The notes: generated by a model not told the origin, from the letters alone. A DNA stretch of 49,795 bases from Gammaproteobacteria bacterium (GCA_025356635.1 JANXRY010000124.1:1-49795), one strand, 5' to 3'. Shown: positions 30,246-40,285, counted from the stretch's first letter. Made by a program: numbers and translations.

Positions 30246-30838
30246 CCGCCAAGGTCGTGCTGCTCGACTCCGGCGGCGCCAATCTGGGTTCAGTACAAGC
30301 CGCCTTTGCCCGGCTTGGCGTCGAGGCTCCGGTCACGGCCAATGTCGCCGCGATCCGGGCCGCGACCCACGTTGTCTTGCCGGGTGTTGGTGCAGCAGCG
30401 GTGACGATGGCGCGTCTGCATGAGAACGGCCTGAACCTGATATTGCCGACGCTTGCCCAGCCACTGCTCGGTATTTGCGTTGGCATGCAGGTGATGTACG
30501 AATACTCCGAGGAAGGCGACACGTGCTGTCTCGGCTTGCTGCCTGGCAATATCCGCCGATTGCCGGGGGGCGAGGGCGCACGCGTGCCGCATATGGGCTG
30601 GAATCGCCTGCGGCCGATCACTTCCCATCCGCTCCTCAACGGCCTCGACGATGCCTGGATGTATTTCGTCCACGGCTATGCGGCCAGCGTGGGCGGACAA
30701 ACACTGGCCAGCTGCGAGCATGGTGAGCCGTTCACTGCCGTGGTCGGTAGCGGGCGCAGGTTCGGCGTACAGTTTCACCCGGAGCGCTCTGGTGCCGCTG
30801 GCGCGCATTTGTTGAAGAACTTCCTGGCGCTGCGATGA
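30242..30838 (+). CDS. hisH: Imidazole glycerol phosphate synthase, glutaminase subunit HisH
   Basis: Class I glutamine amidotransferase of 198 residues that feeds ammonia to HisF. The triad is Cys79 in LGICVGMQ plus His and Glu in QFHPERS near residue 180. PGVGAA and PHMGWNRL are typical. The ATG overlaps hisB (ATGA); its stop overlaps hisA in the same way. Confidence 0.95.
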   Translation: MTAKVVLLDSGGANLGSVQAAFARLGVEAPVTANVAAIRAATHVVLPGVGAAAVTMARLHENGLNLILPTLAQPLLGICVGMQVMYEYSEEGDTCCLGLLPGNIRRLPGGEGARVPHMGWNRLRPITSHPLLNGLDDAWMYFVHGYAASVGGQTLASCEHGEPFTAVVGSGRRFGVQFHPERSGAAGAHLLKNFLALR

Positions 30839-31569
30839 ATTGGACGATCTATCCAGCGATTGATGTCCGCGACGGTCGCGTCGTGCGCCTGGCGCAGGGC
30901 GACTACGGCCGGCAGACCGAATACGATGAATCACCATCGGAACTGGCCAAGCACTATCGGGAAGCCGGCGCCACCTGGCTGCATCTGGTGGATCTCGATG
31001 CCGCTCTTTCGGGTGGCTATTCGTTATGCCCTTTGCTTGAGCGAATCAAGGCCGAGACCGGCCTGAAAGTTCAGACCGGAGGCGGGCTTCGATCGGAGTC
31101 AGACATCGAACGCTTGCTGAAGACGGGCGCCGATCGGGTCGTTGTCGGTACGGTTGCTGTGCGTGAGCCGGACAGGGTATCGCGTTGGTTGCATCGATTC
31201 GGCCCGGACAAACTCGCCGTGGCCCTCGATACCCGCCAGGATGCCAGTGGTCGCTGGCGCCTGCCGGTGAAGGGCTGGACGGAAGATTCGCCCCGCACGC
31301 TTGGCGATCTGCTCCAGACCTACGATGGGCATGGTCTGCGGCATGTGCTGTGTACCGATATCGCCCGCGACGGAATGTTGGGCGGATTCAATTTCGGTCT
31401 CTACGAACGTTTGCTCCTGCGCTGGCCCGGCTTGTTGCTGCAGGCCTCCGGTGGCGGCGCCGAGCTCGATGAATTGCGCGCCTTGCGCGAGTTTGGCGTG
31501 GCTGGTGCCGTGCTCGGCCGTGCCTTGCTCGAAGAGCGGTTCACGTTGCCGGAGGCACTGGCATGCTGA
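30835..31569 (+). CDS. hisA: ProFAR isomerase HisA
   Basis: A TIM-barrel isomerase, 244 residues, acting before HisHF. The general acid and base Asp residues are in [14 protein letters not shown] and [24 protein letters not shown] and [14 protein letters not shown] are the two phosphate-binding halves. It overlaps hisF by 7 nt. Confidence 0.95.
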   Translation: MNWTIYPAIDVRDGRVVRLAQGDYGRQTEYDESPSELAKHYREAGATWLHLVDLDAALSGGYSLCPLLERIKAETGLKVQTGGGLRSESDIERLLKTGADRVVVGTVAVREPDRVSRWLHRFGPDKLAVALDTRQDASGRWRLPVKGWTEDSPRTLGDLLQTYDGHGLRHVLCTDIARDGMLGGFNFGLYERLLLRWPGLLLQASGGGAELDELRALREFGVAGAVLGRALLEERFTLPEALAC

Positions 31570-32339
31570 GCCGACGGATCATCCCATGCCTGGACGTGCG
31601 CGACGGCCAAGTCGTGAAGGGCGTTGGCTTTCGCGATCACGTGGTGATCGGTGGAATCGTCGAGCTTGCCCTGCGTTATCGCGACGAAGGCGCCGATGAA
31701 CTCGTTTTCTACGACATCACCGCCAGCCCAGAGGGGCGTTCGGTGGATCGCGCCTGGGTGCAGTCCATATCCGACCAGATCGACATCCCCTTTTGCGTGG
31801 CGGGCGGCATTCGTTCGGTCGTGGAAGCACGCTCCGTGCTCAATGCCGGCGCCGACAAGATCTCGGTGAATTCGCCGGCGCTGGAGCGGCCTGCGCTGAT
31901 CGCCGAACTCGCCGAAGCTTTCGGTGAGCAATGCGTGGTGGTCGGCATCGACAGCCTGCGCGATGCCGATGGCGAATGGCGGGTTCGGCAATACACCGGA
32001 GATCCAGGCAAGACTCGTTCGCTGGCATGTCGCACGCTCGATTGGGTCGAAGAAGTGCAAGCGCTTGGTGCGGGCGAGATCGTGCTCAATTGCATGGCGG
32101 CCGATGGTGTTCGCAGCGGATACGACATAGAACAACTGCTGGCCGTCCGCAAGGTTTGTCGGGTGCCCTTGGTTGCTTCCGGTGGCGCCGGGAAACGCGA
32201 GCATTTCGCGGAAGTTTTTCGCAACGCGGACGTCGATGCCGCCCTTGCGGCCAGTATTTTCCACTCGGGAGAACTGCCGATACCCGTGCTGAAAAACTAT
32301 CTTCGCGAGCAGGCAATCGAGGTGCGCGATGTCGCCTGA
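31563..32339 (+). CDS. hisF: Imidazole glycerol phosphate synthase, cyclase subunit HisF
   Basis: TIM-barrel of 258 residues, partner of His[61 protein letters not shown] and [17 protein letters not shown] are hallmarks. The stop lies 11 nt into hisIE. Confidence 0.97.
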   Translation: MLSRRIIPCLDVRDGQVVKGVGFRDHVVIGGIVELALRYRDEGADELVFYDITASPEGRSVDRAWVQSISDQIDIPFCVAGGIRSVVEARSVLNAGADKISVNSPALERPALIAELAEAFGEQCVVVGIDSLRDADGEWRVRQYTGDPGKTRSLACRTLDWVEEVQALGAGEIVLNCMAADGVRSGYDIEQLLAVRKVCRVPLVASGGAGKREHFAEVFRNADVDAALAASIFHSGELPIPVLKNYLREQAIEVRDVA

Positions 32340-32931
32340 AACGCAGGCATTGCTGGCCTGGGACAAACAGGGCGGGTTGCTTCCGGCGGTGGTCCAGGAG
32401 GCATCGAGCGGCCGCGTGCTCATGCTTGGCTACATGAACCGGGAAGCGTTGGTCGTCACTCAGACGTCTCATTACGTGACGTTTTTCAGTCGCAGCCGGC
32501 AGCGCCTCTGGACCAAGGGCGAAACCAGCGGCAACCGTCTGGAACTGGTCTCGATCGAGGCCGATTGCGATGGCGACAGCTTGCTGGTTCAGGCACGGCC
32601 GCAAGGTCCGACCTGCCACACGGGGCGGGCCAGTTGCTTCGTTGAAGCGCCGGCGAATTTCCTGGGCGAACTCGATGCCTTGGTGGCCGAACGCGAGCGC
32701 TTGCGCCCGGAAGGCAGCTATACCAGTGGCCTGTTCGCGGCCGGAGTGAAACGGATTGCCCAGAAGGTCGGCGAGGAGGGCGTCGAAACCAGCCTGGCCG
32801 CCGTTGTGGAAGACGATGCCGCATTGCTAAGGGAAGCGGCAGACCTGATCTTCCATCTGGTTGTGCTGCTGCGTGCGCGTGGGCTTTCGATCAACGATGC
32901 CCTACAGGTGCTGGAGCAGCGACAGCGCTGA
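32329..32931 (+). CDS. hisI: Bifunctional phosphoribosyl-AMP cyclohydrolase / PR-ATP pyrophosphohydrolase
   Basis: Second and third steps of the pathway fused in 200 residues. The HisI half has [24 protein letters not shown] and [12 protein letters not shown] (Zn cysteines). The HisE half begins near residue 110 and has [15 protein letters not shown] and [17 protein letters not shown]. Last gene of the operon, converging on the C13 peptidase with a 10-nt gap. Confidence 0.96.
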   Translation: MSPETQALLAWDKQGGLLPAVVQEASSGRVLMLGYMNREALVVTQTSHYVTFFSRSRQRLWTKGETSGNRLELVSIEADCDGDSLLVQARPQGPTCHTGRASCFVEAPANFLGELDALVAERERLRPEGSYTSGLFAAGVKRIAQKVGEEGVETSLAAVVEDDAALLREAADLIFHLVVLLRARGLSINDALQVLEQRQR

Positions 32932-32941
32932 TCTGCAACGA

Positions 32942-34366
32942 TCAGTTCGCCAGCGTCTTTACGACAGGGTGGAACGCCAATGCGGTTCCGGGCGTCAGGC
33001 TTTTGCGCCATTCCTGCAAATGCGCGCCTATTTCACTGCCAACCGCCATTTGCGGCACCGAAGGTGTCTGGCCCTGGGCCAGTTCCCATTCGCGAACCTT
33101 GTGGCTGGCCAATGAAAAGGCTTGCTCGAAGTCGGTGGTCTGGTTCAGTGCCTCGGTGAGGAAGGCTTTGCCAAACCAGGTGATATCCGAATCCGCGCCG
33201 CAGCCGAACGACGTGCGGTCGCTGCGCGCGGAGGTAATCACCAGTGTGTGCGGATCACGCAACGCATCGACGAAGCCGCCCGAATAGCAAGCTGATACCA
33301 CTACGACGCGCCAACGGATTTTCGCTTCGTCCAGCGCCGCGCGAAGGTCCTGCGGATCGATCTGATCGAGCGCCAAGGGTTGCATGCCGACATAGAGTTG
33401 GTGGTTTTCGCTGCCGTGGCTGGTCAGGAACAGCAGCAGGATGTCTTGGTCGCCATCCATCTTCGAACCGATACCGGCGAGTGTACCGCGCAGATTGGAC
33501 AAGGTCGCCAGCGGTTCGCTATCTAGGGTATCCGGGCTGTTCACCAAGGGCAGCGTGCGGCCGACCGCGCCAAAGCGCTGGGCCATCAATTCATCGAAGA
33601 AATCGACCTCATTACGAAATACCGATTCGCTGCCATCGCCGGCGAAGCCCAGCGCATACAGATCAATCCGCCCCGGCGTCTGGGCGCGCAAGCCTGCGAG
33701 GCGTTGTTGTACCAGCGCCGGTTGTTGGTAGATCAGCGCCTCCGGGTCGAAGCTGGGCAGTGCCGGTTCGCTATCTGCCTTTTCGGCGACCGCCTCGTCC
33801 TGCTGGTCGTCCGGCGGATACCAGAGCCAGGCTGTTTGCCGCCAGATCCACGGGTCGGCGAGCATGGCGGCGAGCAGCAGCACCGAAAAAAACCTGCGCA
33901 CGAAACCGGCATCGCGGGCCAGAAAGCCGACGGCGCGCAACAGGACGGTGAAAACGCCAAAGCTCAGTAATATCCACCAGGCATCGAGTTGCAGTTCCTC
34001 GGCATCCACCAGCCAGATCGGTAACTGCACTGCCAGCGCCATCCAGGCGATGCCCACCAGCACCACGATGCTCGCCAAGGTCAGCCACAACGCCGGTCGT
34101 TTCAAGGTCCAGGCTGCCAACCATGCGGCCATGAGGACGCACAAGAAATAACTGGCCTGCTGATGCAGGCCATTCGTGTAGAAATGCGCGGGCGGGTCGG
34201 TGTTGCGGAAGTCCTGCAAGGCAGAAATTGCCAAGGCGAAGGCGCAGGCAAACAGGAAACTTCCGAAACCGACTAGGACGACGGGCGAACGTGGTCGTCG
34301 CCAAAACGTCAGGGACAGCGACTGGCGCATGACTTCGTTCAACTTCCGTGCGGCGCTCATGGGCAT
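32942..34366 (-). CDS. Membrane-anchored C13-family (legumain/caspase-like) cysteine peptidase
   Basis: The product has 474 residues. The N-terminal 180 hold about five membrane segments (near 30-50, 72-90, 95-120, 130-150, 158-175); the rest is a soluble caspase-fold domain. Catalytic His317 in LLFLTSHGS and Cys360 in VVVSACYSGGF match the peptidase C13 pattern. The substrate is not predictable; family members range from legumain to GPI-transamidase. The start may be ATG 34364 or the ATG two codons on. It starts 3 nt after the mtnC stop, the last gene of mtnB-mtnD-mtnC, so it is probably in that operon. Confidence 0.85.
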   Translation of the reverse strand: MPMSAARKLNEVMRQSLSLTFWRRPRSPVVLVGFGSFLFACAFALAISALQDFRNTDPPAHFYTNGLHQQASYFLCVLMAAWLAAWTLKRPALWLTLASIVVLVGIAWMALAVQLPIWLVDAEELQLDAWWILLSFGVFTVLLRAVGFLARDAGFVRRFFSVLLLAAMLADPWIWRQTAWLWYPPDDQQDEAVAEKADSEPALPSFDPEALIYQQPALVQQRLAGLRAQTPGRIDLYALGFAGDGSESVFRNEVDFFDELMAQRFGAVGRTLPLVNSPDTLDSEPLATLSNLRGTLAGIGSKMDGDQDILLLFLTSHGSENHQLYVGMQPLALDQIDPQDLRAALDEAKIRWRVVVVSACYSGGFVDALRDPHTLVITSARSDRTSFGCGADSDITWFGKAFLTEALNQTTDFEQAFSLASHKVREWELAQGQTPSVPQMAVGSEIGAHLQEWRKSLTPGTALAFHPVVKTLAN

Positions 34367-34369
34367 GGA

Positions 34370-35077
34370 TCAGGGCTCGATGGCGGCGAAAGTTTCCACC
34401 CGCCGATGGTCATGCGTTGATTCGCCAAGTCGTGGCTGCGGGTAATCCTCGCGTCGATCCACCAGCGCCGTGTCCATGCCGGCATCGTGGGCGGCATCGA
34501 GTTCTTCGATCACGTCGGAAAGAAACAACACTTCGCCAGCCGGCCGATTCACTGCAGTACAGATATGACGGTAGCTGGCAGCATCGCGCTTGCCACCAAC
34601 TTCGGTATCGAACCAGCCGGAAAACAGCGGCCGCAAATCGCCGGCATTGGTATGGCCGAACAGCAATTTCTGCGCCGGCACCGAGCCCGACGAATACACA
34701 TAGAGCGGATGCCCGGCGGCATGCCAGCGGGCAAGGCCAAGCGCTGCGTCGGGATAGATATGCGCCGTGAAGTCGGCGCTGGAATAGCCGGCTTCCCAGA
34801 TCATGCCTTGCAGGGCTTTCAGTGCGGTGTGCTTGCGGTCGGCGTCAATCCAGCCTTGCAGCACTTCGATCAGCATCTCGTCATCGCAAACGCCGCCGGC
34901 ATCCACCGCTGCCGCATCCAGCCAGTGGCGAACTTCCGGGGCGTGTCGCCGGGCGCGGACGAAAGCGGGTAGGGCACGGCGCGCGTAGGGAAACAGCACG
35001 TCCTTCACGAATGAAATCGAACTGGTGGTGCCTTCGATGTCGGTGACGATGGCGCGTGGGCCCGACTTGCTGGTCAC
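34370..35077 (-). CDS. mtnC: Enolase-phosphatase E1 (MtnC)
   Basis: HAD enzyme of 235 residues in methionine salvage; enolises and dephosphorylates 2,3-diketo-5-methylthiopentyl-1-phosphate. [22 protein letters not shown] carries the nucleophile Asp and the family-specific Glu; [16 protein letters not shown] and [12 protein letters not shown] (motif IV) follow. The start is GTG at 35075-35077, overlapping the mtnD stop. A longer upstream frame inside mtnD is discarded. Confidence 0.94.
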   Translation of the reverse strand: MTSKSGPRAIVTDIEGTTSSISFVKDVLFPYARRALPAFVRARRHAPEVRHWLDAAAVDAGGVCDDEMLIEVLQGWIDADRKHTALKALQGMIWEAGYSSADFTAHIYPDAALGLARWHAAGHPLYVYSSGSVPAQKLLFGHTNAGDLRPLFSGWFDTEVGGKRDAASYRHICTAVNRPAGEVLFLSDVIEELDAAHDAGMDTALVDRREDYPQPRLGESTHDHRRVETFAAIEP

Positions 35078-35631
35078 GCGGCGTCCCGGGGGTCGAAGCG
35101 CGGAAAACGTTGGGCGATGTCGGTGCCGGTGAAATGGCCGACCCAACCATCGGGCTGGGTGAAAAAACGGATGGCGATGAAATACGGTTCCGGGCCCATG
35201 TCGAACCAATGCTTGGTGCGGTCGGGAACGCCGATCAGATCGCCTTGTTCGCACAGGATTTCGTAGACGAAATCATGGCTGTGCAAGGTGAACAGGCCGG
35301 CGCCGGCGACGAAGAACCTCACTTCGTCTTCCTCGTGGTAGTGCTCGTCGAGGAACTTGGCGCGCATCGCCTCGCGAGTCGGGTTGTCCGGCGCGATGCT
35401 GACCACGTCCACGGTCTTGAAGCCGTTCTCGGCGACCAGTCGATCGATATCGGAACGATAGGCGGCCAGCACTGTTTCGGAGGCGGCACCCGGCGCAAGC
35501 GGCGCATTCGCCTGCCACTGTTCGAAGCGCACGCCGATGTCGGCAAGTTGGCGTGCAATCTCGGCCTGGTCGGACGTGGTGATCAGAACCAGGGACGGAT
35601 CGTCGTGAGGAAATATCCGCAGTCGACTCAT
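35074..35631 (-). CDS. mtnD: Acireductone dioxygenase
   Basis: Cupin of 185 residues that oxidises acireductone to the keto acid precursor of methionine (Fe form) or to CO and methylthiopropionate (Ni form). The ligands are in [12 protein letters not shown] (two His and one Glu) and TKHWFDMG (His). Its ends overlap mtnB and mtnC by 4 nt. Confidence 0.95.
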   Translation of the reverse strand: MSRLRIFPHDDPSLVLITTSDQAEIARQLADIGVRFEQWQANAPLAPGAASETVLAAYRSDIDRLVAENGFKTVDVVSIAPDNPTREAMRAKFLDEHYHEEDEVRFFVAGAGLFTLHSHDFVYEILCEQGDLIGVPDRTKHWFDMGPEPYFIAIRFFTQPDGWVGHFTGTDIAQRFPRFDPRDAA

Positions 35632-36263
35632 CGAAGTAACTTCCTCATCTCCAGCTCGCAGCTCAGCAGGAACTCGAAGGCGTCCAAATGCCGGCGTGCT
35701 TCGGTCATGTCCTCACCCCAGGCATACAGGCCGTGGCCCTCGATCAGGTAACCGCAGAGGGGGGCGGCGTCGAGCAGGACATCCACTTGCGCTGCGAGGG
35801 TCGGCATGTGCTGGCTATTGGGCAGTACCGGCACGTCCATCGTGGTGGCATGGGTCGATTGACCGCGAAAAGCCTTGATCAGCTCGTAGTCCTCGAAGCG
35901 CACGTGGCCGGCGCCTGCGTACAGCCGCGATGCCAGCGTCTGGTTCAGCGAATGAGTGTGCAGCACGCACCCGACCTCGGGGAACCGCTTGTACAGCTGG
36001 GTGTGCAGCAAGGTCTCGGCCGAAGGGCGGTGGCTGGAACCGACCGCCTGTCCGTTCCAATCCACGACCATGACGTCGGCCACGCCGAGCCGACCCTTGT
36101 CGCGACCCGAGACGGTGATCGCGGCGTGCTGACCGTCCAGGCGCATGGAAAAATTGCCGCCGGTGGCAGGCGTCCAGCCTAGCGCCGCCAGTTCCCGGGT
36201 TGTGGCCACGATTTCGGCGGCGCGGGCTTGGAGCAGGGCGGGGTCGAAGGTCAGCGACGTCAT
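35628..36263 (-). CDS. mtnB: Methylthioribulose-1-phosphate dehydratase
   Basis: Class II aldolase-fold enzyme, 211 residues, dehydrating MTRu-1-P. Zn-binding histidines are in VLHTHSLNQ and the third in [28 protein letters not shown] is the family N terminus. First gene of mtnBDC-C13 peptidase. mtnA and mtnK are not in the window. The ATG follows TAAACT with exactly 6 nt, the leaderless layout. Confidence 0.94.
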   Translation of the reverse strand: MTSLTFDPALLQARAAEIVATTRELAALGWTPATGGNFSMRLDGQHAAITVSGRDKGRLGVADVMVVDWNGQAVGSSHRPSAETLLHTQLYKRFPEVGCVLHTHSLNQTLASRLYAGAGHVRFEDYELIKAFRGQSTHATTMDVPVLPNSQHMPTLAAQVDVLLDAAPLCGYLIEGHGLYAWGEDMTEARRHLDAFEFLLSCELEMRKLLR

Positions 36264-36269
36264 GCCGAC

Positions 36270-36275
36270 AGTTTA
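36270..36275 (-). promoter_or_regulatory. Putative mtnBDC -10 element, leaderless layout
   Basis: On the minus strand TAAACT, six bases GTCGGC, then the mtnB ATG (36261-36263). No Shine-Dalgarno sequence fits between. The -35 is weak. Confidence 0.5.
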
Positions 36276-36338
36276 GCGAATGGCGCCCGGCATCGCAGGA
36301 TCTTGATCCTCGTCAACCCGGCATTCACACGACCGGGC

Positions 36339-36344
36339 TACACT
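36339..36344 (+). promoter_or_regulatory. Putative HiPIP -10 element
   Basis: TACACT followed by GCCGGC, then a leader of about 20 nt containing TGGAG before ATG 36371. The -35 is not recognisable. Confidence 0.4.
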
Positions 36345-36370
36345 GCCGGCAGTCCACTGGAGTAGCTGTC

Positions 36371-36685
36371 ATGACCGAGCCCACCCCGTCCCGCCGCCGT
36401 TTCCTGATCCAGGCTGCCGTTGCCGCGACTGCGATCCCCTTGCTGGCCCGGTTGGCCGGCCAGCCGGCAATGGCAGCCGCGAAGAACCTGACGGCCGACA
36501 ATCCTCAGGCCAAAGCACTGGGCTATGTCGAAAACGCGGCCACCACCAAGAACGCCGCATTCAAACCTGGCAGTGCCTGCGCCAATTGCCAGTTCTTCAC
36601 CGCCGCCACCGGTGCTTGCGCGATTTTCCCCGGCTACACGGTTTCGCCGAAGGGCTGGTGCTCGGCCTGGGCCAAGAAAGCCTAG
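36371..36685 (+). CDS. High-potential iron-sulfur protein (HiPIP), Tat-exported
   Basis: A small periplasmic electron carrier with one [4Fe-4S] cluster (3+/2+). The 104 residues start with a Tat signal (SRRRFLIQAAVAATAIPLLA, cut near AMAA) and contain four cysteines in CANCQFF, GACAIF and GWCSAW, with the aromatic cluster cavity typical of the family. The frame opens further upstream, but the twin-arginine at residues 8-9 supports ATG 36371. It may donate electrons to cytochrome oxidase or a photosynthetic-type chain; partner unknown. It stands alone before rmuC. Confidence 0.93.
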   Translation: MTEPTPSRRRFLIQAAVAATAIPLLARLAGQPAMAAAKNLTADNPQAKALGYVENAATTKNAAFKPGSACANCQFFTAATGACAIFPGYTVSPKGWCSAWAKKA

Positions 36686-36712
36686 TCTCAGCCGCTGCGA
36701 CGACCCGGACCG

Positions 36713-36718
36713 TAGAAT
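36713..36718 (+). promoter_or_regulatory. Putative rmuC -10 element, leaderless layout
   Basis: TAGAAT, then GGCAGG (6 nt), then ATG 36725. The AGG touching the start codon is too close to be a ribosome site. The -35 is weak. Confidence 0.45.
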
Positions 36719-36724
36719 GGCAGG

Positions 36725-38008
36725 ATGGAAATCCTGCTGATCGTTCTCATCGTCCTGGTCCTCGCGGCCATCGTCCTGCTGGTACTGCTCTGGCGTCGCG
36801 ATTCAACGGCCAGGCTCGCGCTCGGGTTGGAGTCGAGTCTGACCTTGTTGCGCGCCGATCTTGATCGCGTCGAGCGCAACGTCCGCGAGGAACAGCGCAC
36901 CGGGCGCAATGATTCGCGCGAGGAAACCGCCGCCGGCCTGCAACGCTTCGGCGAGTCCATGCAGGCGCGTCTGGAAAAACTCAATGAAACCACCGAACGG
37001 CGGCTCGGCGATGTCCGCTTGACGCTGGACGGCAGACTCAAGGACATCCAGGCCGACAACGCCGCCAAGCTCGAGCAGATGCGCCAGACCGTGGACGAAA
37101 AGCTCCAGGCCACGTTGGAAACGCGCCTGGGCGAATCGTTCAAGCAGGTGTCGGAGCGGCTCGAAGAGGTGCACAAGGGGCTGGGCGAAATGCGTTTGCT
37201 GGCGACCGGCGTTGGCGATCTGAAGCGCGTGCTGGGCAACGTGAAAACGCGCGGCATCTTCGGTGAAGTGGCACTGGCGGGCATCCTCGAACAAGTGATG
37301 ACGGCCGAGCAATACACCGCCAACGTCGCCACCATTCCCGGTTCCAGCGAGCGTGTCGAGTTCGCGATCCGACTGCCTGGTGCGCTCGACCAGCCCGACA
37401 TCCCGCTGTGGCTGCCCATCGACGCCAAGTTCCCACGCGAGGATTACGAGCGCTTGCTCGATGCCCAGGAGCGCGCCGACGCAGATGCCGCTACGGTCGC
37501 TGGTCAGGCCTTGGAGCGACGCATCCGCGACGAGGCGAAGACCATCGCGCTGAAATACGTGTCGCCGCCGCACACCACCGATTTCGCCATCATGTTCCTC
37601 CCCACCGAGGGCCTGTACGCTGAAGTCTTGCGCCGACCAGGCATCGTCGAGGCGTTGCAGCGCGACCACCGCGTCGTCGTCGCCGGCCCGACGACCTTGT
37701 CGGCGATTCTGAATTCATTGCGCATGGGCTTCCGCACCTTAGCCATCGAGCAGCGCTCCAGCGAGGTCTGGCAGGTGCTGGGAGCGGTCAAGACCGAGTT
37801 CGGCAAGTTCGCCGATGTGTTGGCCAAAACCAAGAAGAAGCTCGACGAAGCAGCGAATGTCATCGACAGCGCCGGTGTCCGGACCCGGGCGATCGAGCGG
37901 AGGCTGCGTAGCGTCGAAGCCGCTAGCGACGGTGACAGCCAGCGCCTGCTCGGCGACGCGGCCGGCTTGCCCGACGAAGATTCCGAAAACGAAAACGGCG
38001 CGGAATAA
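36725..38008 (+). CDS. rmuC: DNA recombination protein RmuC
   Basis: Membrane-anchored nuclease-like protein of 427 residues that limits DNA inversion and acts in recombination. It has an N-terminal membrane helix (EILLIVLIVLVLAAIVLLVL), a long coiled coil (about 30-160) and the RmuC domain with GNVKTRGIFGEVALAGILEQ, LPIDAKFPREDYERLL and FLPTEGLYAEV. The stop codon lies in the loop of the hairpin that ends the transcript. Confidence 0.95.
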   Translation: MEILLIVLIVLVLAAIVLLVLLWRRDSTARLALGLESSLTLLRADLDRVERNVREEQRTGRNDSREETAAGLQRFGESMQARLEKLNETTERRLGDVRLTLDGRLKDIQADNAAKLEQMRQTVDEKLQATLETRLGESFKQVSERLEEVHKGLGEMRLLATGVGDLKRVLGNVKTRGIFGEVALAGILEQVMTAEQYTANVATIPGSSERVEFAIRLPGALDQPDIPLWLPIDAKFPREDYERLLDAQERADADAATVAGQALERRIRDEAKTIALKYVSPPHTTDFAIMFLPTEGLYAEVLRRPGIVEALQRDHRVVVAGPTTLSAILNSLRMGFRTLAIEQRSSEVWQVLGAVKTEFGKFADVLAKTKKKLDEAANVIDSAGVRTRAIERRLRSVEAASDGDSQRLLGDAAGLPDEDSENENGAE

Positions 38009-38020
38009 TCCGCGCCGTTT
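37993..38020. terminator. Bidirectional terminator between rmuC and the APC gene
   Basis: A perfect 12-bp stem (37993-38004 with 38009-38020; GGCGCGG core) with ATAA loop. On the minus strand it is followed by a T-rich run (TTTTCGTTTTC), so it suits the APC transcript well; on the plus strand the arm gives only three T. The rmuC TAA (38006-38008) starts in the loop. Confidence 0.7.
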
Positions 38021-38051
38021 CCGACTAGTGACCGACGATCAGAATAGGCTG

Positions 38052-39548
38052 TTAACCGTTGCCGTCCGGCGCGACATTTCCGGGCCTCATGTAGCTCTTT
38101 CTATAACCATAGAGGTAATAGAAGATCAGGCCAATTCCGCCCCAGATGGGGAATACCAGTTTGGCGGTAGTCGGTAGGTAGAAAAACAACACGATACAGC
38201 CGATAGCCGAAAGCGGACCGACGATCCATACGAATGGAGTTTTGAATGGGCGCGGACGATCCGGATCGCTTCGGCGAAGCATCATCACCGCCACAGACAC
38301 CACCAGAAACGCGAACAGCGTGCCTGAGTTCGAGATGTCCGCGAGCTTACCAACCGGCAGGAAAGCTGCACCGATCATCACGCCGAGGCCGGTCATCATG
38401 GTTACTACGTGGGGCGTGTTGTACTTGGGGTGAACCTTGCTCAAGGCGTTTGGCAACAGGCCGTCTCTCGACATCACGAAGAAAATTCGTGTCTGACCGA
38501 AGATCATCGTGAGAATGACCGAGGGAAGCGCGAGGAACGCGGCCAGACCAAGCAAGTTACCCACGGTGGAGTGGCCAGTCGAACGCAAAACGTGGGCCAG
38601 TGCTTCGCCGGAACACACAAGCGGCTGCGTGCCGCTTGCGGCGAGTACCGTGCAACGCGCAGTCAGTTCAGCTGACCCAGGTGAAAGTACTGAGCCATCG
38701 GCAGCAAAAACAGGATTTGCGCCAAAAGAACCGATTGCACCTGCCGCCACAAGCAGATAAAAAACGGTGCAAATCAACAAAGAACCAATTAGTGCAATCG
38801 GGATGTTGCGTTGTGGATTCTTGGTTTCTTCAGCGGCAGTCGATACGGCATCAAACCCCACGAACGCGAAGAATATGGATGCAGCGGCACCGATGATGCC
38901 TGTGGTACCTAGTGGAGCAAACGGGTGAAAATTGGCGTCGTTAATAGCCGGGACCGCCAAGATGATGAACGCGGTCAATGCGACGACCTTGATGACCACG
39001 AGAACTGCATTGAACGTTGCGCTTTCTTTTGTGCCACGCACTAACAACAGTGTAACAAACAGCCCGATCAGCACGGCCGGAATATTGATGTAACCACCGT
39101 CGGACCAGCCATTTGCAAGCGTCGCTGGTATTTCAATGCCGAGACTGTGTTTGAACAGGCCCACCGCATATTTCGACCAGCCTACGCAGACAGCGCTCGC
39201 AGCGACTGCATATTCGAGTATCAGCGCCCAGCCCACGAGCCAAGCGATGAATTCGCCAAGAACCGCGTAAGAATACGTATAGGCAGATCCGGACACGGGC
39301 ACCATCGCTGCAAGCTCCGCGTAGCACAGTGCGGCAACTGCACAAACGAACCCCGCAATGACGAAGGACACCATCATGCCAGGGCCTGCTTTCTGGGCTG
39401 CCTCGGCAGTGAGCACGAATATACCGGTGCCGATGATGGCACCGATGCCCAGCATGGTCAGTTGAAAAGCACCGAGTTGTCGTTTGAGAGACTTCTTCTC
39501 GGCAGTCTGCAAAATCTGGTCAAGTGGTTTAACGCGCCAGAACAACAT
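38052..39548 (-). CDS. APC-superfamily amino acid permease (CAT-like)
   Basis: A 498-residue protein with about 12 membrane helices; GIGAIIGTGIFVLTAEAA and FVGFDAVSTAAEETKNPQRNIP are APC hallmarks (unwound helix 1 and the helix 6 site). The long loop near 280-320 with two Cys is CAT-like. Probable amino acid uptake; substrate not predictable. The gene is clearly AT-richer than its neighbours: 38761-38820 has 25 G+C of 60 and 39001-39060 has 26 of 60, against 41 of 60 for 37441-37500 in rmuC. AGGGG lies before ATG 39546-39548. Confidence 0.9.
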   Translation of the reverse strand: MLFWRVKPLDQILQTAEKKSLKRQLGAFQLTMLGIGAIIGTGIFVLTAEAAQKAGPGMMVSFVIAGFVCAVAALCYAELAAMVPVSGSAYTYSYAVLGEFIAWLVGWALILEYAVAASAVCVGWSKYAVGLFKHSLGIEIPATLANGWSDGGYINIPAVLIGLFVTLLLVRGTKESATFNAVLVVIKVVALTAFIILAVPAINDANFHPFAPLGTTGIIGAAASIFFAFVGFDAVSTAAEETKNPQRNIPIALIGSLLICTVFYLLVAAGAIGSFGANPVFAADGSVLSPGSAELTARCTVLAASGTQPLVCSGEALAHVLRSTGHSTVGNLLGLAAFLALPSVILTMIFGQTRIFFVMSRDGLLPNALSKVHPKYNTPHVVTMMTGLGVMIGAAFLPVGKLADISNSGTLFAFLVVSVAVMMLRRSDPDRPRPFKTPFVWIVGPLSAIGCIVLFFYLPTTAKLVFPIWGGIGLIFYYLYGYRKSYMRPGNVAPDGNG

Positions 39549-39724
39549 ATGGCATCCCCTGGGTTGTGGTTATAGTCAGTACGCCGGCGAACGCTGAGCA
39601 AGCCGCGCGTTACCTTAGCCTGCGTGGCCCGGTGGCACAAGCCGCTGTGCGGGGGCGACCTGGACGCTATCCTTTTCAAGCGAGCGGGACTGCAATCGTG
39701 CGGCTACCGAGAGGATTCCTGTCG

Positions 39725-40285
39725 ATGAAGCCCATAACTATGGCCCAGGCACAGGTATTGGCCCTGCTTGCCCTCGTCGATGCGGACCGCGTCTGGGACC
39801 GCTCCGTCCTGGCGGAATTCCGGGACTTCGCCCGCTGCCATCCGGATTGCTGCGAACGCACATGCCGGGTCGGTCATTTCACCGGATCGGCCTGGCTGGT
39901 CTCGGGAGATGGTCGGAGGGTACTGCTGACGCATCACCGGAAACTGGACCGCTGGCTGCAACTAGGTGGGCATGCCGATGGTAGTGGCGACCTCGCCGAG
40001 GTGGCGCTACGCGAGGCCGAGGAAGAGTCGGGCTTGTCCGGGCTGTCGGTGGAACGCGAAGTGTTCGACCTGGACCGCCACCTGATTCCGGCGCGGAAAG
40101 ATGAGCCCGAACACTGGCACTACGACATGCGCTTCGTCGTACGCGTCGGTCCGTCGGAAGACTTCGTGGTCGGCCCGGAATCGCACGACCTGGCCTGGCG
40201 ACTGGTGTCCGAACTCGTCGACGATCAACACGCCGACGAGTCGGTGCGGCGCATGGCGCGCAAATGGCTCAGGCGCGCCCGTTGA
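39725..40285 (+). CDS. Nudix hydrolase
   Basis: A 186-residue Nudix protein with the box [24 protein letters not shown]. The catalytic REAEEESG half is intact, but Gly stands where the Nudix consensus has the first Glu. HTGSAW-like lead-in and [10 protein letters not shown] are similar to a group of Nudix enzymes near efpL. Substrate unknown. ATG 39725 is chosen because the open frame further upstream is not family-like. Its 3' end overlaps that of efpL by 17 nt on the other strand. Confidence 0.8.
   Translation: MKPITMAQAQVLALLALVDADRVWDRSVLAEFRDFARCHPDCCERTCRVGHFTGSAWLVSGDGRRVLLTHHRKLDRWLQLGGHADGSGDLAEVALREAEEESGLSGLSVEREVFDLDRHLIPARKDEPEHWHYDMRFVVRVGPSEDFVVGPESHDLAWRLVSELVDDQHADESVRRMARKWLRRAR

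Noticed and set aside
39566-39724. N-terminal extension of the Nudix gene
   Set aside because: It has no Nudix-family similarity and would overlap the promoter of the APC gene; the ATG 39725 is better.
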